From Candidatus Thiothrix sulfatifontis (GTDB lineage Bacteria > Pseudomonadota > Gammaproteobacteria > Thiotrichales > Thiotrichaceae), in NCBI GenBank assembly GCA_022828425.1, contig CP094685.1, positions 2,108,001-2,172,000 of the forward strand: DNA of 64,000 bases, in the 5' to 3' direction. The position numbers and the translations under genes are program-made. Position 1 is the first letter of the stretch, and the number at the start of each line of letters is the position of its first letter. Below are positions 50,362-59,616 of the stretch, piece after piece. Below the pieces are notes generated by a model. That model was not told the origin of the DNA, did no database searches, and saw only the letters and a list, made by a program, of their open reading frames with translations.

Positions 50362-51293
50362 TAACGGATTTCCATGCCAGAATTAACAATCCAATCCAAT
50401 CTATCTTCACTGTAGACATGGGCAATGATTTGTCCACGATTGGATTTACCAGCACTACGTCCCAAAGTAATAAGCTTACCGTCAACTTCTTTGTCTGCCA
50501 CGGCAACCGTTGCAAATGCTGTTACCGTATCTTCGCTATGAGTTGTTGCAAATACTTGAAGGTCAAGCTCTTTTGCCAAATAGAATAATTTTTTCCATAT
50601 TTCCTCCTGAATAGAGTAGTGCAAGCCATTCTCGAACTCGTCAATTAGCAAATAGCCCCCTTTTGCTCGTAACGCACTTAAAAATAGTTGCAAAACACGA
50701 CTGACACCTTCACCCATTGCTTTAAGCGGAACAGCTTTGGCTTTACCTTTTATTTTAAGTACAGCAACTCGTTCATCTTTTTTTTCCGGTGATTGAACAA
50801 ATATGACATTGGTAATGTCTGCATTGAAGATTGTCAGAATGTCTTTAATGATATGTTCTTCAGAGTCCAAGTAGGCAGTGTCCCACTGTTGGGCAAGATC
50901 ATTCTCATGGGCAAGTTGGCTCTTAACCATTGCAAATGGTTGTTGATGCTCTCTTATATCAGAGTCATTATCAGAGAGACTTGCTTCTGATGTGTATATC
51001 TCACCAATATTTTCATCATATTCGGTAAAAAGGCTAAGTGTTTTTTTATCACTTTTAATAATGATGTTTTTCTTATTATCTTGGTAAATAGAACCATTGA
51101 AAAATTCATGGCGTTTATTTAAAAGATTTTTTATAGATTTTGTTGAGCCGTCTTGTGCAAAAATAGAAATTGCCTCCAACAGCGTACTCTTACCACTATT
51201 ATTCCTCCCCACGATAAGGTTCACCCGCCCTAGCGAGGGAATGGTCAAGTCTTCAAAGCAGCGGAAATTTTTGATGTGTAAGCTGTCGAGCAT
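50361..51293 (-). CDS. OLD/AAA_15-like ABC-type ATPase
   Basis: A 310-residue ATPase of the RecF/OLD type. It opens MLDSLHIKNFRCFEDL and has Walker A GRNNSGKS (29-36), an ABC signature-like KAMGEGVSR, Walker B GYLLIDEFENGLH and H-loop TTHSED. The coiled-coil arm is short. The 3' end overlaps the TOPRIM-like gene by one base. The codon composition and AT content are somewhat higher than those of rep, suggesting possible acquisition. Defence is the leading hypothesis. Confidence 0.85.
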   Translation of the reverse strand: MLDSLHIKNFRCFEDLTIPSLGRVNLIVGRNNSGKSTLLEAISIFAQDGSTKSIKNLLNKRHEFFNGSIYQDNKKNIIIKSDKKTLSLFTEYDENIGEIYTSEASLSDNDSDIREHQQPFAMVKSQLAHENDLAQQWDTAYLDSEEHIIKDILTIFNADITNVIFVQSPEKKDERVAVLKIKGKAKAVPLKAMGEGVSRVLQLFLSALRAKGGYLLIDEFENGLHYSIQEEIWKKLFYLAKELDLQVFATTHSEDTVTAFATVAVADKEVDGKLITLGRSAGKSNRGQIIAHVYSEDRLDWIVNSGMEIR

Positions 51294-51363
51294 GGCGTGT
51301 ATCCTTCATCCATAAGTCCCCAAACTATAGCAAGTTTCGTGCAGGCACGGTAACAAGTGGATG

Positions 51364-51369
51364 TATAAT
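51364..51369 (+). promoter_or_regulatory. Consensus -10 box TATAAT before the thioredoxin-like gene
   Basis: A perfect TATAAT ends eight bases before ATG 51377, and no Shine-Dalgarno sequence lies between. Transcription would begin at or next to the start codon, suggesting a leaderless mRNA. The -35 position has no good match. Confidence 0.45.
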
Positions 51370-51376
51370 GCGCGGC

Positions 51377-51721
51377 ATGAAAAACATTGCAAGCCTGACT
51401 GATCTGAACTTTCACCATGTGCTGGCGGAAACACACGGCGCGGCACTGGTATTTTTTACTGCCCCTAACTGTGGCGCGTGCCGCAATCTCAAGTTGGCAC
51501 TGAGTAGGTATTTGCATGAATACCCCGCTTTGCCAATGTTTGAGGTGGATGCTGTTCACAACGGTGGGCTGGTCAACGCGCTGGATATTTTTCACCTGCC
51601 TGCAATGTTTCTGTACGTTGATGGTCATTACCACTGTGAATTGCATTGTGAACCCTTGCCCGCCCGGATTCACACGGCGCTTCAAACTGCATTGGCGCGG
51701 CCTGCCGAGGATGAACCTTGA
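51377..51721 (+). CDS. Thioredoxin-like protein
   Basis: A 114-residue thioredoxin-fold protein with active site APNCGACR (CGAC instead of CGPC) near residues 29-36 and the cis-Pro segment HLPAMFLYVDG. No signal peptide, so cytosolic. The Pro-to-Ala change in the CxxC should alter redox potential. ATG 51377 is chosen for its place after the -10 box; ATG 51368 overlaps that box. It overlaps the ampD start by four bases. Confidence 0.82.
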   Translation: MKNIASLTDLNFHHVLAETHGAALVFFTAPNCGACRNLKLALSRYLHEYPALPMFEVDAVHNGGLVNALDIFHLPAMFLYVDGHYHCELHCEPLPARIHTALQTALARPAEDEP

Positions 51722-52281
51722 ACATAGACTTAGAAACTGGCTTATTGGACAGCGCTCGCCAATGCCCATCCCCTAACCACGACGAACGCCCGCAAGGTTG
51801 CATCCCTGAGTTAATTGTCTTGCACAATATTAGCCTGCCACCCTACGAATTTGGTGGGCCGTGGATTGATCACTTATTTACCAATCAACTTGACCCTGAG
51901 GCGCACCCATTTTTTGCCGAAATTTGTCACTTGCGGGTAGCCAGTCATCTGTTAGTCAGGCGAAATGGCGAGCTTGTCCAGTATGTGCCCTTCCATAAAC
52001 GCGCTTTTCACGCGGGTGTGTCAAACTATCAGGGAAGAAGTCAATGCAATGATTTTTCGATAGGTATTGAAATCGAAGGGTCAGACTTTGAGCCATTTAC
52101 GGCGGCACAATACACGCAATTGGAAATGTTACTGCCCGTTTTGGTTGACGCTTATCCGGGATTAAGTTTGAAGCACATTACGGGGCATGAGCATATTGCG
52201 CCAGGGCGTAAAACCGATCCGGGGCCATTTTTTGACTGGAGGCGTTTGAGTGATGCGCTAGGTGTGGTGCTGCCTGCCTGA
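51718..52281 (+). CDS. ampD: 1,6-anhydro-N-acetylmuramyl-L-alanine amidase
   Basis: A 187-residue cytosolic zinc amidase for recycling anhydromuropeptides. Zinc ligands appear in LIVLHNISLPP, GHEHIAPGRKTDPGP (second His and Asp). Also FHKRAFHAGVSNYQGR and CNDFSIGIEIEG, all typical of AmpD. The frame opens with TTG at 51718 overlapping the thioredoxin stop (TTGA), implying translational coupling; no ATG is available near the expected N-terminus. Length matches E. coli AmpD (183). Confidence 0.95.
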   Translation: MNIDLETGLLDSARQCPSPNHDERPQGCIPELIVLHNISLPPYEFGGPWIDHLFTNQLDPEAHPFFAEICHLRVASHLLVRRNGELVQYVPFHKRAFHAGVSNYQGRSQCNDFSIGIEIEGSDFEPFTAAQYTQLEMLLPVLVDAYPGLSLKHITGHEHIAPGRKTDPGPFFDWRRLSDALGVVLPA

Positions 52282-52434
52282 ATATTGTTAGCCAGTTGTT
52301 GTATAAATCCAACACTAGGGGGTAGAAAATATTCAATGTGGTGAAAACCTAGCATTCTTCCTATACTGAAGAGGTGTCACACGCATATGACGTATTGCTT
52401 GCCCCACATAACCATCATTAATTGAGGGAACCCC

Positions 52435-53037
52435 ATGAAAACGAATTTTATACCGTCTTGTTTTTCTGTTCAGCTCTGCCGCACTTTGCTACTGCTTCCT
52501 TTGCTGTTGAGCAGTGTTGCTGTTTGCGCAGAAACGGCTACACCCCCTGACGGCGCTGTAACGCCACTCCCGACGGGCGCTTGTCCACTTAACAGTGGTG
52601 GGCCTTCATTGCTGGATACAGAGTGGCGTTTGCTGTCAGTTTATGGCAATAAAGTTCCCAGTGAGTTAGTTATCAGCATGAAGGTCGGTGAGGTAGCACT
52701 CACGGGTTCAGGCGGGTGCAATGAATACGAGGCTGATTTCAAACGGGTCGGGCATACCGGCTTTATGATTACAGGCGTTGACAAGGGGCGCTCAGGTTGC
52801 CCAATCTTGCGTCCTGGTTCAGGTCAGCAAACTATCAATGTAGGGGATTGGGAAGGTGCTTATTTGCGCACGTTGCAACGGGCTGGCAGCGTAGAAACAA
52901 TTGGCAATACCCTGCATTTTTATAACCGCAGCGGCGAGCCTTCAGTCATCTTCGGTAAGAAGTTCGGCAGTGCAGATGCTGATAAACCCGACGCTGAATT
53001 GCCTGCTGAAGAAAAGCCACCTGCTGCTACGGGCTGA
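52435..53037 (+). CDS. Exported META/HslJ-domain protein
   Basis: A 200-residue protein with signal peptide ([16 protein letters not shown]). The META domain is recognised by [14 protein letters not shown] and [12 protein letters not shown]. It has a Pro/Glu/Ala-rich C-terminal tail. META-domain proteins such as HslJ are linked to heat shock and novobiocin resistance, with uncertain function. A possible lipobox is not convincing. Single gene. Confidence 0.8.
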   Translation: MKTNFIPSCFSVQLCRTLLLLPLLLSSVAVCAETATPPDGAVTPLPTGACPLNSGGPSLLDTEWRLLSVYGNKVPSELVISMKVGEVALTGSGGCNEYEADFKRVGHTGFMITGVDKGRSGCPILRPGSGQQTINVGDWEGAYLRTLQRAGSVETIGNTLHFYNRSGEPSVIFGKKFGSADADKPDAELPAEEKPPAATG

Positions 53038-53123
53038 TTCAATTAAAACCGCGTAGGTTGAGACTGAAAACAGTGGTATGCTATAACGCCTTTTTAGCTT
53101 TCAACGTGCAGGAGAAAAGCGAC

Positions 53124-54401
53124 ATGTTTTCCAGCCAGATGACAATCGCAGGTTACGATGATGAATTGTGGAGTGCCATGCAGTCCGAAGTGCGCCGTCA
53201 GGAAGAGCACATTGAGCTGATTGCATCCGAAAACTACGCCAGCCCGCGTGTTATGGAAGCGCAGGGTTCGGTGCTGACCAACAAATACGCGGAAGGCTAT
53301 CCTGCCAAGCGCTATTACGGTGGTTGTGAATACGTCGATATTGCCGAGCAGCTTGCGATTGAGCGTGCGAAGCAATTGTTTGGCGCGGATTATGCCAATG
53401 TGCAACCGCATTCCGGTTCACAAGCCAATGCAGCGGTTTACATGGCACTGCTAAACCCCGGCGATACCGTGTTAGGCATGAGCCTTGCGCACGGCGGGCA
53501 TTTGACGCATGGCGCAAAAGTCAACTTCTCCGGCAAGATTTACAATGCAGTTCAGTACGGCATTACCGACGAAGGCTACATTGATTATGCCGAAGTCGAG
53601 CGTTTAGCTTTGGAGCACAAGCCTAAAATGATCGTGGCGGGGTTTTCGGCGTATTCCCGTGTGATTGATTGGGGCAAATTCCGTGAAATCGCGGATAAAG
53701 TCGGCGCGTACTTGCTGGTCGATATGGCGCACGTGGCGGGTTTGGTTGCTGCTGGCGTTTATCCCAGCCCGGTACAAATTGCTGACGTGACCACTTCTAC
53801 CACGCACAAAACCCTACGGGGGCCTCGTGGCGGCATTATTCTGGCAAAAGCTAACCCTGAGTTGGAAAAGAAATTCAACTCGCTGGTATTCCCCGGCATT
53901 CAAGGCGGCCCCTTGATGCACGTTATCGCGGCAAAAGCGGTAGCGTTCAAGGAAGCATTAGAGCCTGAATTCACCGTTTACCAACAGCAAGTAGCGAAAA
54001 ACGCCAAAATCATGGCAGAAACCTTGATGGGGCGTGGCTACAAGATTGTATCGGGTGGCACGGACAACCATTTAATGCTGATTGATTTAATCGACAAAGG
54101 CATTACGGGTAAGGCGGCGGATGCGGCTTTAAGTGCGGCGAATATCACGGTCAACAAAAACTCGGTGCCGAATGACCCACAATCGCCGTTCGTCACCAGC
54201 GGCATTCGTATTGGCACACCTGCGATTACCACCCGTGGTTTTAAGGAAGTCGAGTGTACCCAGTTGGCGAACTGGATTGCGGATGTGTTGGATAACGTGG
54301 AAGATACCGCTACCATCAACCGGGTGAAAGGGCAAGTACTCAGCATTTGTGAGCGTTTCCCGGTCTACGGTTCCAGCACGTTTGGCGACCACCCGGCGTA
54401 A
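53124..54401 (+). CDS. glyA: Serine hydroxymethyltransferase
   Basis: A 425-residue PLP enzyme converting serine and tetrahydrofolate to glycine and methylene-tetrahydrofolate. Seen: [65 protein letters not shown], and the PLP-lysine segment [18 protein letters not shown] 53124 has AGGAGAAA upstream and matches the family start; the frame extends 22 codons further upstream without support. It heads the run glyA-nrdR-rib genes, an order common in gammaproteobacteria. Confidence 0.98.
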   Translation: MFSSQMTIAGYDDELWSAMQSEVRRQEEHIELIASENYASPRVMEAQGSVLTNKYAEGYPAKRYYGGCEYVDIAEQLAIERAKQLFGADYANVQPHSGSQANAAVYMALLNPGDTVLGMSLAHGGHLTHGAKVNFSGKIYNAVQYGITDEGYIDYAEVERLALEHKPKMIVAGFSAYSRVIDWGKFREIADKVGAYLLVDMAHVAGLVAAGVYPSPVQIADVTTSTTHKTLRGPRGGIILAKANPELEKKFNSLVFPGIQGGPLMHVIAAKAVAFKEALEPEFTVYQQQVAKNAKIMAETLMGRGYKIVSGGTDNHLMLIDLIDKGITGKAADAALSAANITVNKNSVPNDPQSPFVTSGIRIGTPAITTRGFKEVECTQLANWIADVLDNVEDTATINRVKGQVLSICERFPVYGSSTFGDHPA

Positions 54402-54407
54402 GCACGG

Positions 54408-54917
54408 ATGCGTTGCCCCTTTTGCGGCGCAGATGACACGCGGGTCGTTGACTCGCGTTTAGCCAATGACGGCGACCAAGTGCGCCGTCGGCGGCGTTGT
54501 TCGGCTTGCGATGAGCGTTTCACCACTTACGAAGTGGCGGAATTGACCATGCCGCGTGTGATTAAATCCAATGCAGCGCGTGAGCCCTTCGACGATGACA
54601 AATTGCGCGGCGGTATTATGCGAGCATTGGAAAAGCGTCCGGTGTCGATTGACCGTATCGAAGCGGCATTAACGCATATTCGCAAACGCATTTTGATTAG
54701 CGGGGAACGCGAAGTGCCTTCCTCCATGATCGGTGAACTGGTGATGGATGAATTGCGTCAATTGGATGAAGTCGCCTACATCCGTTTTGCGTCGGTGTAC
54801 CGCCGCTTTGATGCAATTGAAGAGTTCCGCAGCATGATCGAGCATCTGGAAAGTGACCCCACTTCCGAGCAACGTAATCGCCAAATCAATTTACTGCCGA
54901 TTCCCCCCAAAGCATGA
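54408..54917 (+). CDS. nrdR: Transcriptional repressor NrdR
   Basis: A 169-residue ATP/dATP-sensing repressor of ribonucleotide reductase genes. It has an N-terminal zinc ribbon (MRCPFCG, then [12 protein letters not shown]) and an ATP-cone domain ([20 protein letters not shown]). Starts six bases after glyA and overlaps ribD by four. Confidence 0.97.
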   Translation: MRCPFCGADDTRVVDSRLANDGDQVRRRRRCSACDERFTTYEVAELTMPRVIKSNAAREPFDDDKLRGGIMRALEKRPVSIDRIEAALTHIRKRILISGEREVPSSMIGELVMDELRQLDEVAYIRFASVYRRFDAIEEFRSMIEHLESDPTSEQRNRQINLLPIPPKA

Positions 54918-56035
54918 ATTTTACCCCTGACGACCACCGTTACATGGCATATGCGCTGCAACTGGCGCGACGCGGCTGGTATACCACGCAACCGAATCCG
55001 CGTGTTGGCTGTGTGATTGTGCGCAATGGTCAAATTGTCGGCGAGGGTTGGCATGAACGTGCCGGTGAACCCCACGCCGAAATCCACGCCTTGCGCATGG
55101 CAGGCGATGCCGCGCGTGATGCCGATGTCTACGTCACACTTGAACCTTGTTCGCATTATGGGCGTACTCCGCCGTGTGCCAATGCCTTGCTGCAAGCGGG
55201 GGTCGCACGGGTCGTCGCTGCCATGGTTGACCCGAATCCATTGGTGGCAGGCGATGGTTTGAAATTATTACGTGATGCAGGAATTAGCACCGCGTCCGGT
55301 TTGTTGGAAAGCGAAGCGCGTGCCTTGAACCCCGGTTTCATTTCTCGCATGGAACGTCATCGTCCGTATGTGCGCGTGAAAATGGCAATGAGTTTGGATG
55401 GGCGTACCGCGATGGAATCGGGCGAAAGCGTGTGGATTACCGGCGCAGCGGCGCGGCGTGATGTGCAATTGCTACGGGCGCAGGCGGGCGCTATTTTAAC
55501 CGGCATTGGCACGGTGTTGGCGGACGATCCATCGTTGAATGTTCGCCTAACATCGGACGAGTTGGGGATTGTGGGTGACGTGCGTCAGCCGATTCGGGTG
55601 GTGCTGGATTCGGCTTTACAATTCCCGCTGAACGCTAAGCTGCTCGAATTACCGGGTGAAATTCGGGTATATACGTGCAGTAATGACGCGCAAAAGATAG
55701 CGCTGTTGGAGCAAGCTGGGGTGATTGTCCGCCATTTTACGGGTCAACAGTTGCATTTGCCCGAAGTTATGACGGCTTTGGTCGCGGATGGAATTACCGA
55801 AGTTCACGTCGAAGCGGGTGCAACACTGGCGGGGGCGCTAGTGGAACAAGGCTTAGCAGATGAATTAGTTATCTACCTTGCGCCTCATCTGATGGGGTCT
55901 AGCGCCCGCCCTTTATTCCAGTTACCGGCGATTGCTCAGATGAGCGACCGTATTCCGCTGGAAATTCGCGATATTCGCGCAGTGGGGCAAGATTGGCGTA
56001 TCATTGCCAGCCTGAAACCAGAGGTGAAAAACTGA
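54914..56035 (+). CDS. ribD: Bifunctional riboflavin deaminase/reductase
   Basis: A 373-residue enzyme for steps two and three of riboflavin synthesis. The N-terminal deaminase has zinc ligands in EPHAEIHAL and [13 protein letters not shown]. The C-terminal reductase has [39 protein letters not shown] and [22 protein letters not shown] (seen in parts). Overlaps nrdR by four bases and ribE by one, so tightly coupled. Confidence 0.97.
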   Translation: MNFTPDDHRYMAYALQLARRGWYTTQPNPRVGCVIVRNGQIVGEGWHERAGEPHAEIHALRMAGDAARDADVYVTLEPCSHYGRTPPCANALLQAGVARVVAAMVDPNPLVAGDGLKLLRDAGISTASGLLESEARALNPGFISRMERHRPYVRVKMAMSLDGRTAMESGESVWITGAAARRDVQLLRAQAGAILTGIGTVLADDPSLNVRLTSDELGIVGDVRQPIRVVLDSALQFPLNAKLLELPGEIRVYTCSNDAQKIALLEQAGVIVRHFTGQQLHLPEVMTALVADGITEVHVEAGATLAGALVEQGLADELVIYLAPHLMGSSARPLFQLPAIAQMSDRIPLEIRDIRAVGQDWRIIASLKPEVKN

Positions 56036-56700
56036 TGTTTACCGGCATTATTGAATCCATCGGCACAATCCGCGACATGCAGCCCAAAGGTGGCGATATG
56101 CGCCTAACGATTGCAACCGGCAAGTTGGACATGAGTGATGTGGCACTGGGCGATAGCATTGCAGTCAATGGCGTGTGTTTGACGGCGGTGGCGTTGGATA
56201 GTGGCAGTTTTAGCGCGGATGTTTCGCGCGAAACTTTGTCCTTAACCAGTCTTGGGCATTTGGCTCGCGGTTCCAAGGTCAATCTGGAAAAAGCCTTAAC
56301 CTTGCAAACCCGCCTCGGTGGTCATTTGGTCAGCGGGCATGTGGACGGTTTGGGCGAAGTGATTAGCCGCCATGACGATGCGCGTTCGGTGCGGTTCAGT
56401 ATCCGCGCTCCGGCACAGTTGGCAAAGTACATTGCCGCGAAAGGCTCGATCACCATGGATGGCACTAGCCTGACTGTCAATAAGGTCGAGGGCAGCACCT
56501 TTGAACTCAATATCGTGCCGCACACCTTGAGCGAAACCATTATCGCCGATTACCGCAGCGGCACAGCGGTTAATCTGGAAGTCGATGTCATTGCCCGCTA
56601 CCTTGAACGTTTGTTGCTGGGTGATAACGCTGCTGAGATGACGCCTCACAGCGGTGCGATTACCGAAGCATTCCTTGCCGAACACGGCTTTATGAAGTGA
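56035..56700 (+). CDS. ribE: Riboflavin synthase, alpha subunit
   Basis: A 221-residue enzyme that converts two lumazines to riboflavin. Two repeated lumazine-binding domains are visible: [10 protein letters not shown] with GDSIAVNGVCLTAV, and GHLVSGHVDGLGEV with GSITMDGTSLTVN. ATG 56035 overlaps the ribD stop (TGATG) and gives the family N-terminus. It is also called ribC in E. coli. Confidence 0.97.
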   Translation: MFTGIIESIGTIRDMQPKGGDMRLTIATGKLDMSDVALGDSIAVNGVCLTAVALDSGSFSADVSRETLSLTSLGHLARGSKVNLEKALTLQTRLGGHLVSGHVDGLGEVISRHDDARSVRFSIRAPAQLAKYIAAKGSITMDGTSLTVNKVEGSTFELNIVPHTLSETIIADYRSGTAVNLEVDVIARYLERLLLGDNAAEMTPHSGAITEAFLAEHGFMK

Positions 56701-56706
56701 GAAACC

Positions 56707-57813
56707 ATGCAATTCAACACCACAGAAGAGATTCTTAAAGACCTCGCCGCAGGCAAAATGGTCGTTATCGTTGACGACGAAGACCGCGAAAATGAAGGCG
56801 ATTTGTTAATGGTGGCGTCGCTCACCCGCCCCGAAGACATTAATTTCATGGTGAAGGAAGGGCGTGGTTTGGTGTGCCTGACCTTGACCCGCGAGCGTTG
56901 CAAGCAATTGAATTTGCCGCTGATGATTTCCGCGACGGATGAAGAACACCGCACCAATTTCACCGTGTCGATTGAAGCCGCTGAAGGCGTCACGACCGGC
57001 ATTTCGGCTTATGATCGGGCGCACACGGTGCGTACTGCGGTGGCACCGAATGCGAAACCTACCGATATTGAGCAGCCAGGGCATATTTTCCCGTTGATGG
57101 CACAGCCCGGTGGCGTATTGACCCGTGCTGGGCATACCGAGGCGGGTTGCGATTTGGCGCGTTTGGCAGGGTTTGAACCGGCGGCGACGATTGTCGAAAT
57201 TCTCAACGAAGACGGCACGATGGCACGTCGCCCTGACTTGGAGATTTTCGCCGAAAAGCACGGTTTGAAAATGGGCAGCATCGAAGACCTGATTCGCTAC
57301 CGCGTGCAACATGAAAAAACGGTTGAGCGCGTGTTTGAAAAAGAGGTGCAAACCGAATACGGCGCATTCCATTTAGTCGCGTATCAGGAACAAGCCAAGC
57401 ATGACATTCATTTAGCACTCGTCAAAGGTGACATCGGTGCTGACGATACGGTGCTGGTGCGGGTGCATTTGGAAAATGAATTGTGCGACCTGTTGGCATT
57501 GGCAGAACCGGGTTGCGGCTGGCCATTACGTGGCGTGATGCAGCGGATTGAACGCGAAGGCAAGGGTGTGATTGTTATCTTGCGCGAACCGATTCAGACG
57601 CAAGATGTGCTGAAACGTTTGAAAGGGTTTGAATTTCAAGCAGTAGTGCAGGACAATACCCGTTCTTCACCGGCTGAATTAAAAACCTACGGTATTGGTG
57701 CGCAAATCTTGTCGGATTTGGGCGTACACCGGATGCGTGTCATGAGTGCGCCGCGCCGTTTGCACGGCATTGCTGGTTTCGGTTTAGAAATTGTGGATTA
57801 TGTTCAGGATTAA
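56707..57813 (+). CDS. ribBA: RibBA-like: DHBP synthase with degenerate GTP-cyclohydrolase II domain
   Basis: A 368-residue protein. The N-terminal 3,4-dihydroxy-2-butanone-4-phosphate synthase is intact: DDEDRENEGDLL, FMVKEGRGLVCL, ARTKPTD replaced here by NAKPTDIEQPGHIFPL, and GHTEAGCDLARLAG. The C-terminal domain (about 205-368) is GTP-cyclohydrolase-II-like, but the zinc motif, normally with Cys in VHSEC and CDCG, reads VHLENELCDLL and PGCGWPL, so at least two ligands are missing. Only the RibB activity is likely; a separate ribA should exist elsewhere. Follows ribE by six bases. Confidence 0.92.
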   Translation: MQFNTTEEILKDLAAGKMVVIVDDEDRENEGDLLMVASLTRPEDINFMVKEGRGLVCLTLTRERCKQLNLPLMISATDEEHRTNFTVSIEAAEGVTTGISAYDRAHTVRTAVAPNAKPTDIEQPGHIFPLMAQPGGVLTRAGHTEAGCDLARLAGFEPAATIVEILNEDGTMARRPDLEIFAEKHGLKMGSIEDLIRYRVQHEKTVERVFEKEVQTEYGAFHLVAYQEQAKHDIHLALVKGDIGADDTVLVRVHLENELCDLLALAEPGCGWPLRGVMQRIEREGKGVIVILREPIQTQDVLKRLKGFEFQAVVQDNTRSSPAELKTYGIGAQILSDLGVHRMRVMSAPRRLHGIAGFGLEIVDYVQD

Positions 57814-57887
57814 GTGTCATTTTGCTCCCTGAGCGGGGCCGAAGGGATTCTTATAGCGTTCTTTAATAATGAGTTTAGGATGGTTCA

Positions 57888-58364
57888 ATGAGCTTCAATG
57901 TCATCGAAGGTGATTTTGCACCCCAAGAAGCCAAGTACGGCATCGTCGTCGCGCGTTTCAACAGTTTTATCGTCGAAAGCCTGCTGGCAGGCGCGGTGGA
58001 TGCGCTCAAGCGTCATGGCGGTGTGAAAGAGGAAGACATCGACGTGGTGCGCGTTCCGGGGGCGTATGAACTCCCGTTAGTGGCGCAGGCGATGGCGGCA
58101 AACGGTGATTACGATGCCATTATTGCCTTGGGTGCGGTTATTCGTGGCAGTACCCCGCATTTTGATTACGTGGCGGGCGAAGCCTCCAAAGGCTTGGCGC
58201 AAGTGGGTTTGAGCCATGAATTGCCGATTATTTTTGGCGTATTGACCACGGATACCATTGAGCAATCCATCGAACGTGCTGGTACCAAAGCAGGCAATAA
58301 AGGCGCTGAAGCAGCATTGTCGGCGATTGAAATGGTTTCCTTGCTGCGTAAGATTAGGAAATAA
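57888..58364 (+). CDS. ribH: 6,7-dimethyl-8-ribityllumazine synthase
   Basis: A 158-residue enzyme that makes lumazine, the substrate of ribE. Seen: [61 protein letters not shown] and [28 protein letters not shown]. It assembles as a pentamer or 60-mer shell. It is separated from ribBA by 74 bases without a recognisable FMN riboswitch and followed six bases later by nusB. Confidence 0.98.
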   Translation: MSFNVIEGDFAPQEAKYGIVVARFNSFIVESLLAGAVDALKRHGGVKEEDIDVVRVPGAYELPLVAQAMAANGDYDAIIALGAVIRGSTPHFDYVAGEASKGLAQVGLSHELPIIFGVLTTDTIEQSIERAGTKAGNKGAEAALSAIEMVSLLRKIRK

Positions 58365-58370
58365 ACACAA

Positions 58371-58847
58371 ATGGCAGGACACAAACCCCTCTCGGAGTCC
58401 CAGCAATTAATCGCTCGTCGCCGTGTGGCGCGGCGTTTAGCGATGCAAGGGACTTACCAGTGGTTGATTACCGGCAACGGTTTCCACGATATTTATGTGT
58501 ATTTTCAGGAAGAAAAGGAATTAGCAGCGGATTTTCGCAAGTGTGACGCAGCATTTTTTCACAAGCTGATGCGTTGCGCGATTGAGGGGGGCGAAGAACT
58601 GGAAAATCGGATTACGCCGTATCTGGATCGTAAATTAGCGCAAGTTGACCCGATTGAACACGCGGTATTGCGGGTGGCAACCTGTGAGTTACTCAATCAT
58701 CTGGAAACGCCTTACAAAGTCGTGGTCAACGAATACGTGAATCTGGCGAAAAAGTACGGCGCGGAACAGGCGCATAAGTTCGTCAATGGTGTATTGGATA
58801 AAGTTGCGACGCAAATTCGTCCAGTGGAGTCTGAAGCCAACCGTTAA
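58371..58847 (+). CDS. nusB: Transcription antitermination factor NusB
   Basis: A 158-residue all-helical RNA-binding protein that acts with NusE in rRNA antitermination. Seen: ARRVARRLAMQGTYQW, LMRCAIEGGEELENRI, VEHAVLRVATCELL-like PIEHAVLRVATCELL and NEYVNLAKKYGAEQAHKFVNGVLDKV (in parts). The ribH-nusB order is common in proteobacteria. Confidence 0.96.
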   Translation: MAGHKPLSESQQLIARRRVARRLAMQGTYQWLITGNGFHDIYVYFQEEKELAADFRKCDAAFFHKLMRCAIEGGEELENRITPYLDRKLAQVDPIEHAVLRVATCELLNHLETPYKVVVNEYVNLAKKYGAEQAHKFVNGVLDKVATQIRPVESEANR

Positions 58848-58956
58848 TGAGGGCTTGCTGCAAAAACCTTCCATCGGCTCTACACATTTTCTGCACATCT
58901 TGCGGTTATGCTTATCAAGGTATTTAACTAAAAGATAAATAGGAGTGTGGCGCACT

Positions 58957-59118
58957 ATGAGCCTGACAACAATGATCAAAGATGATAGCAAATTCCCCCT
59001 GCTGTTCCGACAGGGGTTACGCTCGCGGCGTTTGTGTACCTCGCAAGCGCAACGTGGGGAACGAATGCAGCGTTGGCAACATCGGCTAGAACGCTTATTT
59101 GCTCGACAGGTGTATTGA
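58957..59118 (+). CDS. Small basic 53-residue protein, unknown
   Basis: A short frame from ATG 58957 to TGA 59118 with AGGAG at 58941-58945. The product is MSLTTMIKDDSKFPLLFRQG followed by an Arg-rich helix-prone tail (LRSRRLCTSQ, RMQRWQHRLERLFARQ). Net charge is strongly positive. It fills an otherwise empty 325-base gap between nusB and the lipoprotein gene. I do not recognise a family; it may be a genuine small protein or chance. Confidence 0.45.
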   Translation: MSLTTMIKDDSKFPLLFRQGLRSRRLCTSQAQRGERMQRWQHRLERLFARQVY

Positions 59119-59172
59119 AACCGCGTTTCGTTTAGTATTCAGTATTCCAACGAATAGGACGAATGACTGTTT

Positions 59173-59616
59173 ATGCTAAAGCGAATGTTGCCTCTTTTGT
59201 TGACGACACTGTTGTTACCAGCCTGTAGTGGCGTTCCCGGTGTGGTTGAGCAGCCCAAAATATCCATCCAAAACGTCAGCTTGCAAGAAATTTCTTTGAC
59301 GCAAGGCACGGCGGTGGTGACACTCAATGTCGCTAATCCAAATGCTTTCCCGATTCCATTACAGGGCATCCAATACGGTTTGAGCTTGAACGGGCATCCC
59401 GTTGCCAGTGGCGATCAAAACCAAGGCATGAGCATTGGCGCACGTCAGGAAGTACCGATCAATATCCCGGTTAAGCTGGATTTTATGCAATTGCTGCAAC
59501 TCGCACCGGAAGCGATGAAAACGCGCAGCCTGCGCTACGATTTGACGGGCGCGGTGAAATTGCCGTTTATCAGCGTGCCGTTCCAACGTCAAGGCGGGGT
59601 AGGGGTGCGTCAATGA
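59173..59616 (+). CDS. Lipoprotein with LEA14/WHy domain
   Basis: A 147-residue protein with lipoprotein signal ([14 protein letters not shown], lipobox Leu-Pro-Ala-Cys at Cys18) and one WHy/LEA14 beta-sandwich domain: [50 protein letters not shown]. Such domains occur in desiccation and stress proteins; function here unknown. Overlaps dcd by four bases. Confidence 0.85.
   Translation: MLKRMLPLLLTTLLLPACSGVPGVVEQPKISIQNVSLQEISLTQGTAVVTLNVANPNAFPIPLQGIQYGLSLNGHPVASGDQNQGMSIGARQEVPINIPVKLDFMQLLQLAPEAMKTRSLRYDLTGAVKLPFISVPFQRQGGVGVRQ

Noticed and set aside
57827..57846. CCCTGAGCGGGGCCGAAGGG hairpin between ribBA and ribH, resembling a dispersed REP-like sequence or part of an FMN riboswitch
   Set aside because: Only one copy in the window and none of the conserved FMN riboswitch helices can be built around it.
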